Assembly (NCBI GenBank): GCA_026986725.1
Contig: JALSOA010000130.1
Location: 1 to 64,000, forward strand
Reading direction: 5' to 3'
Source of the DNA: Acidobacteriota bacterium
GTDB taxonomy: Bacteria > Acidobacteriota > Holophagae > Thermotomaculales > Thermotomaculaceae
Length of the DNA stretch: 64,000 nucleotides
Part shown: positions 6,693 to 15,498 of the stretch, piece by piece
Numbering within the stretch: position 1 is the first letter of the stretch
How the letters are laid out: every line of letters begins with the position of its first letter
Translations under genes and position numbers: made by a program
Notes under the pieces: generated by a model
The model's database searches: none
Told to the model about the DNA's origin: nothing
What the model saw: the letters and a program-made list of their open reading frames with translations, nothing else

Positions 6693-9692
6693 ATGAAAAA
6701 AAGTGAGAGGTCTTATTCTATTTTAAATAAATTTACCCTTTATTATCTGTTACACATTTTTATAGCGGTGACAATTAGTGGATTTGTTTTTTTGTTTTTC
6801 ACATACCATTCCAAAGAGATTGATTTTAAAAGCAGAGTAAAGAGTCACTCATCAACATTTGCAGATGTTGTTGCTTACCCTTTATGGTCCTATGATTATG
6901 ATGCTGTTAATCGTTATACCAGACTTTTCTTGAGGAATGAGTTGGTGTGCTCTGTTTCCATTTACGATTCTTCAGGAAAAGTAATTATTTCGGAAGCAAA
7001 TCCCTGTTTTAACAGGATAAGAAATACTGGTCTGGCTTACCTTGTTTCTGTGCCAGTTATTTACAACGGAAACAAAATTGGCACTATTGAGATAGTTTAT
7101 TCAAAGATGGAGATAAAGAACTTTATAGACGACTTTATGCTGTTGATGTCAATTTTTGTGATAGTTCTGGCGTTTGTTTTGCTTTTAGGGGTTAATTTTT
7201 TAATAAAAAACTATATATTGAAGCCTTTATACATAATTGGAAAGGTTATAGAAAATATACGGAATGGGAATTATGTTCTAAATCCTGATCACCCTGATAT
7301 TGCCTTCAGGGAGTTTGAACAAATACTGGTGGAAGTGCAGAAGATGGTAAATGCAATTAAAGAAAGAGAGGAAGATCTTAAAGATGTAAATTATGAGTTA
7401 AAGGTGTTGCTTGAGTCGATGCCGGATGGTTTTTTTCTAATGGATTTAAATGGAAATATCCTTCAGGTGAATGATAGTGCTGTAAAGATGTTCAATTACT
7501 CTGAAGAAAAGTTGTTGCGTATGAACGCAATGGACCTTAGCGATGAAAGTTTTACTAAAAACCAGATGAAGAACTTTTTTGAAGAGACACTTCAAAATGG
7601 GAGTGTTACCTTTAGATGGCTGGCAAGGTCAAATGAGGGGGTAAGTTTCTGGATTCTTGTTAGATTAAAGGTTGTCACCATTAAAGGGGAGAGATATTTG
7701 ATTGCTCTCATTCTTGATATAGATGACCAGGTAAAACTTGAAACCATGTTGAAGGAAAGTGAAGAAAAATTCAGAGTGTTTACGGAGAATACCATGGCTG
7801 CTGTCTTTTTGTATAAAGAGTTTTTTGAGTATGTAAACCCTGCAATGTGCAGAATACTCGGTTATTCGGAGGAGGAGTTGTTAAAGACACACTTCTGGGA
7901 AGTGTTTCATCCAGAAGAAAGGGATCTGGTTAAAACGAGGGGATTAAAGAGAATTGAAGGTTTTGACGATATTCCGCAATCCTACGAATTCAGGATTATA
8001 AGGAAAGATGGAAAAACGAGGTGGGTTGAGTTTGTGGCAACTCCCATTGAGTTTAGAGGAGAAAAAAAAGCGATTGGGACAGCAATAGATATTACAGCCA
8101 GAAAAGTATATCAGGAGGGATTAAAGGAGGAGAAGGAAAAACTCGCTGCAACCTTAAGAAGTATTGCGGAGGGAGTGATTGTTCTGGATGAAAAGGGAAG
8201 CGTTAAAATGGTGAACAAAGCCTCTGAGAGATTGCTTGGAAGCTCTGAAGGTGAAATGATAGGCAAAAGCTGTTCTGAAATTCTTAATTTTTATATTGAA
8301 AGTGATGGCATGGAAAATGAGATAAAGAGGGTATCAATAACTTTTAAAGAGGCTATAAATGGTTATCAAAACGATAATTTGTTTCTTTTCAAGGGCAGAG
8401 AAGAAAAGATTTATGTTGCTGTTTCCGCTTCACCAATAAAAATTGGTGACAGAGTTCTTGGAGCAGTTGTGGTTATAAGTGATATTACAGAGCATGAGGT
8501 GTTTAAAAGAGAGATTGTAAGGCAGAAGAAGCTTGAATCACTTGCGACCCTTGCTGCCGGGATAGCCCATGATTTCAACAATATGCTCCAGGTTTTACAG
8601 GGAAACATTGAACTTGCACGCTTGAAGGCATCGGAAGATGTTAAGCCGGTTCTTGAAAAAGCATTAAATTCGCTATCCAATGCTACTAAACTGGCTCGAC
8701 GCCTTCTCACATTTGCAAAGGGCGGTGCCCCAATTAAGCAGAGACTTGTCGATTTTAGAGGATATTTAAAGAGGTTAATTGATTTTCATTTTGCTGGTTC
8801 AAATATAAAGGTTTTTATTGATGTTGAGGAAAACCTGTTACCCCTTGAGGTAGATGTTACCCAGCTTGAGCAGGTTTTTCAAAACATTTTCGTAAATGCC
8901 AAGGATGCTTTGAAAGGGATTGATCGACCTATTGTCAGGGTAAAGGTGGAGAATTTCTCCTTTGAAAAGAGAGGAAAACATAACATTCCGTTAAAAGAGA
9001 AGTTTAGTAATTATATCCACATTTCAATAGAGGACAATGGACCCGGAATACCACAGGAGATAATAGATAGGATATTTGAACCTTACTTTACCACTAAAAA
9101 ATACGGAAGTGGCCTTGGCCTTGCAGTTGCATATTCTATTGTGATAAAACATGAAGGTTACATTGCCGTTGAAAATAAACCTGAAGGGGGTGTCATTTTT
9201 CACATCTATCTCCCGGTCAAGGAAGGGTTTGAGTTTAAAGAAGAGGTAACTGAAGAAAAAAAGAGTGAGTATGTTGTTGCCGGTCAAAGCGAAGGGAAAA
9301 AGGAGATTGATTTTTATTCATTGAAGATTTTGTTTATGGATGATGAACCGGATGTAAGAGAGGTTGCTGAGGATTTTGCCTTTGCTTTAAACTGCAATTT
9401 GATTGCTGTTGAAAATGGAGAAGAGGCCATAAAGGTTTATAAAGAGGCTTTTGATAAGGGCGAAAGGTTTGATCTGGTATTTGTTGATCTTACAGTAGCA
9501 GGTGGTATGGGTGGTGAGGAGACATTGGAAAGGTTGAAAGAGATCGACCCTGATGTGAAAGTGGTTGTATCAAGTGGTTATGCTCATTCTTCTGCAATGG
9601 CTGAGTTTAGAAAGAGAGGGTTCGTGAATGTGTTGCCTAAGCCATATCTCCTTGAGGATTTTAAAAGGGTTATTAAAGAGAGTTTAAGTTAA
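6693..9692 (+). CDS. Hybrid sensor histidine kinase with three PAS domains and a C-terminal receiver
   Basis: 999 residues. Two membrane helices (about 13-36 and 148-172) enclose a periplasmic sensor region of about 110 residues. A HAMP-like linker follows, then PAS domains at about 235-350, 356-475 and 485-605. The HisKA dimerisation domain has the phospho-acceptor at about His626 in GIAHDFNN, a subtype common in deltaproteobacterial and Acidobacterial hybrid kinases. The ATPase domain shows N box NIFVNAKDAL, G1 EDNGPGIP and G2 GSGLGLAVA. The receiver (about 878-999) has acidic DDEPD, phospho-Asp in LVFVDLT (about 932) and Lys in LPKPY. There is no output domain and no response regulator next to it, so the phosphorelay partner lies elsewhere. 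The signal is unknown. Confidence 0.9.
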   Translation: MKKSERSYSILNKFTLYYLLHIFIAVTISGFVFLFFTYHSKEIDFKSRVKSHSSTFADVVAYPLWSYDYDAVNRYTRLFLRNELVCSVSIYDSSGKVIISEANPCFNRIRNTGLAYLVSVPVIYNGNKIGTIEIVYSKMEIKNFIDDFMLLMSIFVIVLAFVLLLGVNFLIKNYILKPLYIIGKVIENIRNGNYVLNPDHPDIAFREFEQILVEVQKMVNAIKEREEDLKDVNYELKVLLESMPDGFFLMDLNGNILQVNDSAVKMFNYSEEKLLRMNAMDLSDESFTKNQMKNFFEETLQNGSVTFRWLARSNEGVSFWILVRLKVVTIKGERYLIALILDIDDQVKLETMLKESEEKFRVFTENTMAAVFLYKEFFEYVNPAMCRILGYSEEELLKTHFWEVFHPEERDLVKTRGLKRIEGFDDIPQSYEFRIIRKDGKTRWVEFVATPIEFRGEKKAIGTAIDITARKVYQEGLKEEKEKLAATLRSIAEGVIVLDEKGSVKMVNKASERLLGSSEGEMIGKSCSEILNFYIESDGMENEIKRVSITFKEAINGYQNDNLFLFKGREEKIYVAVSASPIKIGDRVLGAVVVISDITEHEVFKREIVRQKKLESLATLAAGIAHDFNNMLQVLQGNIELARLKASEDVKPVLEKALNSLSNATKLARRLLTFAKGGAPIKQRLVDFRGYLKRLIDFHFAGSNIKVFIDVEENLLPLEVDVTQLEQVFQNIFVNAKDALKGIDRPIVRVKVENFSFEKRGKHNIPLKEKFSNYIHISIEDNGPGIPQEIIDRIFEPYFTTKKYGSGLGLAVAYSIVIKHEGYIAVENKPEGGVIFHIYLPVKEGFEFKEEVTEEKKSEYVVAGQSEGKKEIDFYSLKILFMDDEPDVREVAEDFAFALNCNLIAVENGEEAIKVYKEAFDKGERFDLVFVDLTVAGGMGGEETLERLKEIDPDVKVVVSSGYAHSSAMAEFRKRGFVNVLPKPYLLEDFKRVIKESLS

Positions 9693-11449
9693 ATAAGCCC
9701 TCTTTTTTCAAGATGTACCTTTATTTCAGGGGACAATTTTTCAATCAATTTTTCCTGCATACTTGAGGTAACTTTTGGATTTGAGAAGAATTCAATGACA
9801 ACGGCAATGTTGTCAAGATGGATGTTGTTGTCAATAATAAGATTCAGAATGGATAAGGGGGTCAACCTTGAATGAACAATTCTAACAACTATTTCTTCAT
9901 CTGGTTTAAATCTGGTTAGAAGGGTTCTTAAAAGTTCCTCATCTTCAAATATAACGCTCCACAATTCTCTGAAGATTTCTCCCTTAGAATCAATTATAAT
10001 CTTTGCCCTTTCTTCTAAACTCATTGAATTGAATTTCTTTAAAAGAGTTGAATATGCAACATTCTTTATCTCAATTGACGTTATCTTTTTATCCCTTAAA
10101 ACATCAAGCAGGTCTTTAAGGGCTGTAAGTTGTCTGACAAATTTTAAACCGTACTTTTCAGGAAGGTTTTTGTTGTGGAGCATTCTGGATACAATATTGA
10201 TGTCATTGTTCCATCTTGGGGAATTTGCAAGGATTACAAGTTTTCTGCTGTTAAAGTTGTGTATGTAAGGCAATAGATTTTCTCTTTTTAAACCGGGATT
10301 TGCTATTGTGTTCCTGAACACATTGAGATCATTGTGAGTTAATAGCATCTCAAGTTCTTTTGGGTCATTTGAAAATGCAGCCCTCTGAATAAGTTTAAAT
10401 ATGTCGGATTCCTCGATTTTGTTTGTAAAGTCAATCTCTCTTTCTATGGTCTCTCTTTCAAAAAGACCCTTTTGGTCCATAAAATTGTAAACAATTTTAA
10501 TTATGTTAAGTAATTGAGGCCATTTTCTCTTTACCCCTACTGTTATGTACTGAAGTTCAAGTTCTGAACAGGTTTTCAATTCATCCACTATCTGTTCTAT
10601 TGTTTTGTTTCTCTCTGAAATATTCCTTTTTAATTTTGAAAGTTTTTCAAAAAGTAAAAGCACCTGCTCGCTTTTTTTGATTGAGTATTTAACTGCATCC
10701 GGTGTGTTGGGGTGTTCTTTTATCTTTTCTCTGACCTTTTCTTTAAAAAACCACCTCGGGGTGTTAAAGATGAAGGTTATAACCTCAGGTTTCTCTGTTT
10801 TGTCTAAAACTTCAAGCAATTGTTTTTCTTCAAGGTATCTGTTTTTTATTGCTGTTTCAAAAACATCTCTTGCTGGGTCTAATGCAAGCACCATAAGTTC
10901 CTTTGAATCTGTGGATGTCTTTGCTTTAAGTTTCTTTTCTTCAAGAGTTTTTTCGTCAATGGAAATACTTTCTTCTTTCAGGAAATAGTCAACATAAATA
11001 TCATTGACCCTTGCAAAGAATACATCATCCTCTTCCGGGCAGCCTTTAACCTGTAAATTCTTTGTTAAAACCTGTTTTAGAAACTCTTTATCATTTTCCT
11101 GAAGTGAGTCAATGATTAGTTTTGCTTTTAAAAGAAGCCTCTCTTTTTCTTTTTGGTTTTGAAGTGTCCCTGCCTGCCTGAATAGGTCAATTACTGAGAG
11201 CACCTTTCTCAAATAGTTTTGAAAGTATGACGGAACAATTTCATGGTGTGATAACATCTCTTTTATTTCAATTCTGTTGTACCATTTGGGGCAGGCAATT
11301 ATAAATGCAAGCAGCAATGGAGAGGATGTGAAGCGTACCACATTGAGAACAAACCCCAGTTCTTTCTCTGAGAAATCCTGTTTTCTCATCTGGTTTAATA
11401 CTTTAAGGTATGACTCTTCAATTTGAGAAAGGCTGTCAAACAATTCCAT
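9689..11449 (-). CDS. Uncharacterised helical repeat protein, 586 residues
   Basis: Start at ATG 11449, directly after GGAAGG; the frame stays open to 11575, but that part encodes the leader hairpin and is probably untranslated. I do not recognise a named family. The protein is all-helical and soluble, and shows a recurring motif of small residue-x-Pro-Arg/Lys-Trp: ACPKWYNR near the N-terminus, NTPRWFFK in the middle and NSPRWNND in the second half. These motifs are often followed by HEAT-like segments (for example TIANPGLKRENLLPYI). This suggests degenerate leucine-rich-variant or HEAT-type repeats used as a scaffold. No catalytic motif is visible. It converges with the hybrid kinase gene, the stops overlapping by 4 bp, and diverges from a MATE-like gene. 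Confidence 0.65.
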   Translation of the reverse strand: MELFDSLSQIEESYLKVLNQMRKQDFSEKELGFVLNVVRFTSSPLLLAFIIACPKWYNRIEIKEMLSHHEIVPSYFQNYLRKVLSVIDLFRQAGTLQNQKEKERLLLKAKLIIDSLQENDKEFLKQVLTKNLQVKGCPEEDDVFFARVNDIYVDYFLKEESISIDEKTLEEKKLKAKTSTDSKELMVLALDPARDVFETAIKNRYLEEKQLLEVLDKTEKPEVITFIFNTPRWFFKEKVREKIKEHPNTPDAVKYSIKKSEQVLLLFEKLSKLKRNISERNKTIEQIVDELKTCSELELQYITVGVKRKWPQLLNIIKIVYNFMDQKGLFERETIEREIDFTNKIEESDIFKLIQRAAFSNDPKELEMLLTHNDLNVFRNTIANPGLKRENLLPYIHNFNSRKLVILANSPRWNNDINIVSRMLHNKNLPEKYGLKFVRQLTALKDLLDVLRDKKITSIEIKNVAYSTLLKKFNSMSLEERAKIIIDSKGEIFRELWSVIFEDEELLRTLLTRFKPDEEIVVRIVHSRLTPLSILNLIIDNNIHLDNIAVVIEFFSNPKVTSSMQEKLIEKLSPEIKVHLEKRGLI

Positions 11450-11459
11450 TTTACCTTCC

Positions 11460-11485
11460 AAAAAAAATGGCAGGTCAAACCTGCC
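11460..11485 (-). terminator. Leader terminator/attenuator hairpin directly before the RBS of the 9689-11449 gene
   Basis: On the minus strand the sequence reads GGCAGG, loop TTTGA, CCTGCC, A, then eight T. The T-run ends at 11460 and the ribosome binding site GGAAGG starts at 11459. It lies between a good promoter (11545-11517) and the ATG at 11449, so it sits inside the 5' leader. A smaller hairpin (AGGTA-GAAA-TACCT, 11510-11497) forms the predicted 5' end, and its TACCT arm can alternatively pair with AGGTA of the RBS. A control function is inferred. Confidence 0.65.
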
Positions 11486-11516
11486 TGATTGCAAGGAGGT
11501 ATTTCTACCTAAATAA

Positions 11517-11545
11517 ATTATTGGATAAAAATGTCTGAATGTCAA
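11517..11545 (-). promoter_or_regulatory. Sigma70-type promoter of the 9689-11449 gene
   Basis: Minus strand: TTGACA at 11545-11540, 17 nt spacer, AATAAT at 11522-11517. Predicted transcription start about 11510, giving a leader of about 61 nt that contains the terminator hairpin. The -35 is a perfect consensus and overlaps the first possible start codon (11539) of the divergent MATE-like gene. Confidence 0.6.
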
Positions 11546-11592
11546 GAACATTGTCCTTTGTTTTGTTTTCAGCATGTGGTAATTTCATTGAT

Positions 11593-12906
11593 ATGAGAAA
11601 AGGAGAACTTACCGCAGGCTTCATTTTTAAATTCTGGTTTCCAGTTGCTTTAACCTGGTTGATGATGGCTCTGGAAGGGCCCTATATTACTGCAGTTATA
11701 GCAAGGCTTGAAGATCCCAAGTACAACCTTGCTGCTTACGGAATAGCTTTCTCTATTGCTTTGATTACTGAAGCACCAATTATAATGCTAATGACCGCAT
11801 CCACAGCGCTTGTTAAGAATGCAGGCTCTTACAGAAAGATGAGAAATTTTGCCTTTTTAATGAACCTTCTCATAACACTAACTATGTTTATTATCCTTAT
11901 TCCACCAATATTTACTTTTTTGACAGAAAAACTCATGGGGATCGATAAAAGGTTGTCCATGCTTGTTTATAATTCAGTATTAATTCTCATCCCATGGCCT
12001 GCTGCAATAGGTTTCAGAAGGTTCTATCAGGGGATACTTATAGCCAGCGGGAAAACACGGTTAATTGCCTATGGAACTGTTTTTAGAATAGTAACTGTGG
12101 TGATAGTTTCCATTGTTTTAAAAGAAACCGTAAACATGGCAGGGTGTTACATAGGGGCAATGTCACTATCAATGGCGGTAATTCTGGAGTCAATAGTTAT
12201 CTATTTGTTTACTTTCACGGTTATTAGAAGGGATGTGTATGGCTCTGATAGTGCCTTTTCTCTGAATTACAGGTACATAGTGTCATTTTATCTTCCACTT
12301 GCTTTGACATCATTTATCTCTCTCGGAGTGCAGCCTGTGGTTACCTTTTTTGTGGCAAGAGGCAAACTTGCACTTGAATCGCTTGCTGTTTTACCGGTTG
12401 TCACATCTTTTATTTTTATTTTCAGGAGTATGGGTTTATCTTTTCAGGAGGTTGGTGTGGCCCTGATGAAATACGACGATGAAAACTTTTCAACTTTGAA
12501 GACATTTGTTTTTGTGCTTTCTGTTATCGTTTCTTTTTTGCTGGCATCAATAATGCTAACTCCTGCAGGACACCTCTATTTTTTAAAAGTTGCGGGTCTT
12601 CCCCGTGATCTTTTGACACTTGCCATTCAAACCGCATCAATAATGATTCTTTTACCCGCTCTGAGCATTTTGATCTCATGGCAGAGGAGCATACTTGTTA
12701 ACGCTGCAATGACAGGGGGTATTACCGCCGGTACCCTTGTCGAATTTATAGCCATTGTGGTTTTAATGTATGTTTTTATCCATCTGGAAATGATAGGCGC
12801 ACATGCTGCCGCCTATTCCATTGTTCTTGGCAGAATAATGGCTAACATTTATCTTCACTTTAAATGCAAAAAGGGTTTGGAAAACCTTGTTTTGCTTAAA
12901 GGGTAA
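11593..12906 (+). CDS. Multipass membrane protein, MATE/MOP-superfamily-like (ANKH-like) transporter
   Basis: 437 residues with about 12 hydrophobic segments and short loops. The N-terminal segment TAGFIFKFWFPVALTWLMMA and the EGPYITAVIARL stretch recall the progressive-ankylosis (ANKH)-like branch of the multidrug/oligosaccharidyl-lipid/polysaccharide (MOP) exporters. Substrate unknown; drug, organic anion or lipid-linked substrates are all possible. The start at ATG 11593 is preferred because family homology begins right after it. An upstream in-frame ATG at 11539 would add 18 residues and overlap the divergent promoter. Neither start has a clear SD, so the start is uncertain. A terminator overlaps the stop codon. 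Confidence 0.7.
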   Translation: MRKGELTAGFIFKFWFPVALTWLMMALEGPYITAVIARLEDPKYNLAAYGIAFSIALITEAPIIMLMTASTALVKNAGSYRKMRNFAFLMNLLITLTMFIILIPPIFTFLTEKLMGIDKRLSMLVYNSVLILIPWPAAIGFRRFYQGILIASGKTRLIAYGTVFRIVTVVIVSIVLKETVNMAGCYIGAMSLSMAVILESIVIYLFTFTVIRRDVYGSDSAFSLNYRYIVSFYLPLALTSFISLGVQPVVTFFVARGKLALESLAVLPVVTSFIFIFRSMGLSFQEVGVALMKYDDENFSTLKTFVFVLSVIVSFLLASIMLTPAGHLYFLKVAGLPRDLLTLAIQTASIMILLPALSILISWQRSILVNAAMTGGITAGTLVEFIAIVVLMYVFIHLEMIGAHAAAYSIVLGRIMANIYLHFKCKKGLENLVLLKG

Positions 12907-12916
12907 AGCCCTTTTT
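12898..12916 (+). terminator. Intrinsic terminator of the MATE-like gene
   Basis: AAAGGG, loop TAAAG, CCCTTTTT. The stem includes the end of the last codon and the loop contains the TAA stop (12904-12906). It separates this gene from the convergent lipoprotein gene ending at 12920. Confidence 0.6.
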
Positions 12917-12919
12917 ATC

Positions 12920-14245
12920 TCAATAATTCCAGAGTAAAATTCCGTAATTGCCAACTGCTATCCAGCGATTGTTGTTTATATCACCTGCAACCGGATAGTT
13001 TATGTCTGAAACAGGTCCCTGATCGTACAGTTCGTCTCTCTGATAAGAGTAAGTGTAAACCGATTTGCTTGTTACACAGATAAAATTGCCGTTTTCATCC
13101 ATTGCTAACGATAGATAATCTCCTGAATTCATTACCCTCTGTATCCTTGAGTTGTTATAGTACAATCCGTATGTTCCAGCTGCCACCCAGTTGCCATTCC
13201 TGTCAATGGCTGTTGCAATCATTTCATTCTTTTTTGTTACAGACGGATAATTGTCTCCATTTACAATCAGGTAATTGTATCCACCTGCAATGTAATCCTG
13301 ATAATCGTTTATGTCTGCTGAGTGATATTCAACAAGATGATCCTTTAAATTTATTTTTTTCCTTGTTTTAAGTGTTCTGAAGAGGGCTTTGTAATGGTAT
13401 TTCACCTTAAACCCATTGTTATTCTTTGCAATATCTTTTTTTATTGCAATGTTTTTAAATCCTGATAGGTCTATTTTTAGAGTATTTTTTCTTATCACGG
13501 ATTTTATTTTTGGATTTTGGGGTGCAGCAGAGCCAGTAATCGTCTGAATGCTTCCGGTTGCAATAAAATCACCATATTGATTTATTGCAACCCCCGGAAT
13601 GTCATAGTAAGCCGATACAGGGTCTGTTGAATAAAGATTAACATTGCCATCATCATCAACATACCCGTAAATTACCTGTAAACTGCCTACAACCACGAAT
13701 TCATCTGAATCGTTTAAAGCAACCTCTGTTGGTTCTCCTTCATTTGCAACATAGTCCAGGAATACGGGGGTCTGCTCTCCTTCTCCTATATAAACTCCCT
13801 GATCCGAGGAAGTTATCCATATATCATGATTATTTATTTTTGCAGACAGATATTGCCCCTGGAGGGTTGAATCAAGTTGAGAAAGGTAACCGGTCAAATC
13901 CCCGTAATATATTCCTGTGTCAAATAAGGCTATGTAATTGCCATTATCGTTTAATGAGACCCTTTTATCATTTTCTCTGTCACCGGTAAAAAGGGATATT
14001 ATGTGGAAGTCGTTTCTTGAACCATTGCCGAATGCAATTCCCTCTGTTCCACAGGCAACCCATTCCCCTCTTGAGTTAATGGATGCCCCAACAAAACTGA
14101 ATCCATCTGATATATCGCAGATAAAGTCATCATCACCGCCAATTACTATCCCACCGTCAATGTGAACACTGTCCGAGGAACAGGACACATTGAGGATCAG
14201 GAAAGCAATTGCAATTAATTCAAAAATAATGTGTTTTATCTTCAT
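12920..14245 (-). CDS. Lipoprotein with repeated propeller-like blades
   Basis: 441 residues. The N-terminus MKIKHIIFELIAIAFLILNVSC is a lipoprotein signal peptide with lipobox LNVSC, so the protein should be lipid-anchored in the envelope. The body consists of about nine repeats of 35-45 residues with the pattern I-N-x-x-G-x-W/F-V-A-x-G-x-x-G-I-x-Y-G. Examples are NSRGEWVACGTEGIAFG, NDNGNYIALFDTGIYYG, DRNGNWVAAGTYGLYY and NNNRWIAVGNYGILLW. This is a beta-propeller-like architecture. A long insertion (about residues 255-305, Lys-rich) interrupts the array. Function unknown; ligand binding or surface assembly is plausible. The SD AAGGGAGGG precedes the ATG. The gene diverges from the TPR gene at 14338. 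Confidence 0.7.
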   Translation of the reverse strand: MKIKHIIFELIAIAFLILNVSCSSDSVHIDGGIVIGGDDDFICDISDGFSFVGASINSRGEWVACGTEGIAFGNGSRNDFHIISLFTGDRENDKRVSLNDNGNYIALFDTGIYYGDLTGYLSQLDSTLQGQYLSAKINNHDIWITSSDQGVYIGEGEQTPVFLDYVANEGEPTEVALNDSDEFVVVGSLQVIYGYVDDDGNVNLYSTDPVSAYYDIPGVAINQYGDFIATGSIQTITGSAAPQNPKIKSVIRKNTLKIDLSGFKNIAIKKDIAKNNNGFKVKYHYKALFRTLKTRKKINLKDHLVEYHSADINDYQDYIAGGYNYLIVNGDNYPSVTKKNEMIATAIDRNGNWVAAGTYGLYYNNSRIQRVMNSGDYLSLAMDENGNFICVTSKSVYTYSYQRDELYDQGPVSDINYPVAGDINNNRWIAVGNYGILLWNY

Positions 14246-14279
14246 GTTTCCCTCCCTTTTCTTTTTCTAAAAAACTATT

Positions 14280-14307
14280 TTGCAATATCCATTCCAGATA
14301 TTATACT
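14280..14307 (+). promoter_or_regulatory. Promoter of the TPR-recR pair, with a possible divergent -10
   Basis: TTGCAA (14280-14285), 16 nt spacer, TATACT (14302-14307); predicted start about 14314. On the minus strand a TATAAT reads 14305-14300, overlapping this -10 and facing the lipoprotein gene, though its -35 is weak. The two divergent genes may therefore compete for polymerase. Confidence 0.4.
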
Positions 14308-14337
14308 AAAATTTGAAAAATAAAGCAGGAGTGAGGT

Positions 14338-15498
14338 ATGTCACTATTCGGGTTGTTTAAGGAGAAAGATTCCAGTTATTATTTTAATAAAGGAAGAAGG
14401 CTGTTTGACAGGGAAGATTATTACAATGCCCTTTTGAATTTTGAGAAAGCAATTGAGAAAGGATGTAATGCAGATTTGAAAGATGAAATAGAAATATTTA
14501 TTGAGAAGTGCAAAATCAGCCTTGCCAGTAAAAACCTTGAACTTGCAAAGGCTTATTTTGAAGCACAGGATTTTGACGAGGCTCGTGATTTTGCTGAAAC
14601 CTGTTTGAAGTATGCAATTGATGAGGCTGTAAAAGGTGAAGCTGAAGGTATAATAAAGGAGATTGAAAGGATAAATGTTGAATTGACAACTGGATCTGAA
14701 AGAGACTTTGTGTACGAAGATGTTGATGATGATGAGTATTACGAGATTATCTCAGTTAACTATCCAGAGTTTGTGAAAAATGAGATTGACAAAAACCGGA
14801 AATTAAAAGAAATGGCAATTGCAATAAACAGGGGTGAACTTGAAAAAGGAAAAGAGATTATGGAGATGGGATCTTCACCTGCTACATCCTATTTAAAGGT
14901 TTTGTATCTTTCGTTAAAAGAGGACTATGAGTCAGCCTTTGAAATCTTTTACAGGTTGTTTAAAGATAAGGGGAATGAATTTTCCGAAACAATGTTATGT
15001 GAGTATCTGGAGCTTTTAAGAAGGCTTGACAGGGATGATGAGCTGATTGAGGAAGTACTTGTAATTTCTGAAAATTCACTTGATGTTGTTAAACTTGCTG
15101 CAAGCATATACCTTGAGAGGGGGGATCTTTCAAGGAGTGAAGAACTGGTTGAGTACGGTTTCGAACTGATGGATAAGTTTAACCCGGACGAGGAATTGAT
15201 AGCAACCGCAGGCATTATGTACTTTAACAAAGGGGACTATAAAAAGTGCATTGATTATTTAGGTGGATTGAAAGATGGTTATGCAATGAGAGGATACTTT
15301 GCCTTCCCGAAGGAAATGGCAATTCCCCTTGCTATTTCTTATGCTAAAACCGGGAAGCCTAACGATGCACTTGAACTATTATTGCACCTTGTAAAGCATA
15401 TAAGGGATAAAGAGGTTATTGCAATTGCATCTGAGATTGCAAAGGATTCAGATAGGGAAGACTTAAAAAGGCAATTAAAGTATCTGGGGGAGCAGTGA
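14338..15498 (+). CDS. TPR-repeat protein preceding recR
   Basis: 386 residues, helical throughout, no signal peptide. TPR-like units are visible at about 13-45 (YFNKGRRLFDREDYYNALLN), 60-95 (AKAYFEAQDFDEARDFAE), 185-215 and 295-370 (GIMYFNKGDYKKCIDYLGG, ALELLLHLVKHI). An acidic linker (YEDVDDDEYYEI, about 122-133) splits the array. It is probably a cytoplasmic scaffold. The SD is GGAGTGAGG. Its TGA stop overlaps the GTG start of recR (GTGA at 15495-15498), so the two are translationally coupled. No partner is evident from sequence. Confidence 0.7.
   Translation: MSLFGLFKEKDSSYYFNKGRRLFDREDYYNALLNFEKAIEKGCNADLKDEIEIFIEKCKISLASKNLELAKAYFEAQDFDEARDFAETCLKYAIDEAVKGEAEGIIKEIERINVELTTGSERDFVYEDVDDDEYYEIISVNYPEFVKNEIDKNRKLKEMAIAINRGELEKGKEIMEMGSSPATSYLKVLYLSLKEDYESAFEIFYRLFKDKGNEFSETMLCEYLELLRRLDRDDELIEEVLVISENSLDVVKLAASIYLERGDLSRSEELVEYGFELMDKFNPDEELIATAGIMYFNKGDYKKCIDYLGGLKDGYAMRGYFAFPKEMAIPLAISYAKTGKPNDALELLLHLVKHIRDKEVIAIASEIAKDSDREDLKRQLKYLGEQ

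Noticed and set aside
11449-11575. N-terminal extension of the 9689-11449 protein to 11575
   Set aside because: It would translate the leader hairpin and U-run, and the extra residues look non-homologous (GRFDLPFFLEGK); a strong RBS precedes the ATG at 11449.
11539-11593. Lipoprotein-like N-terminus (LFSAC) for the MATE-like protein from ATG 11539
   Set aside because: No RBS, and the region overlaps the opposite promoter; the family similarity begins after ATG 11593, so the lipobox is a coincidence.
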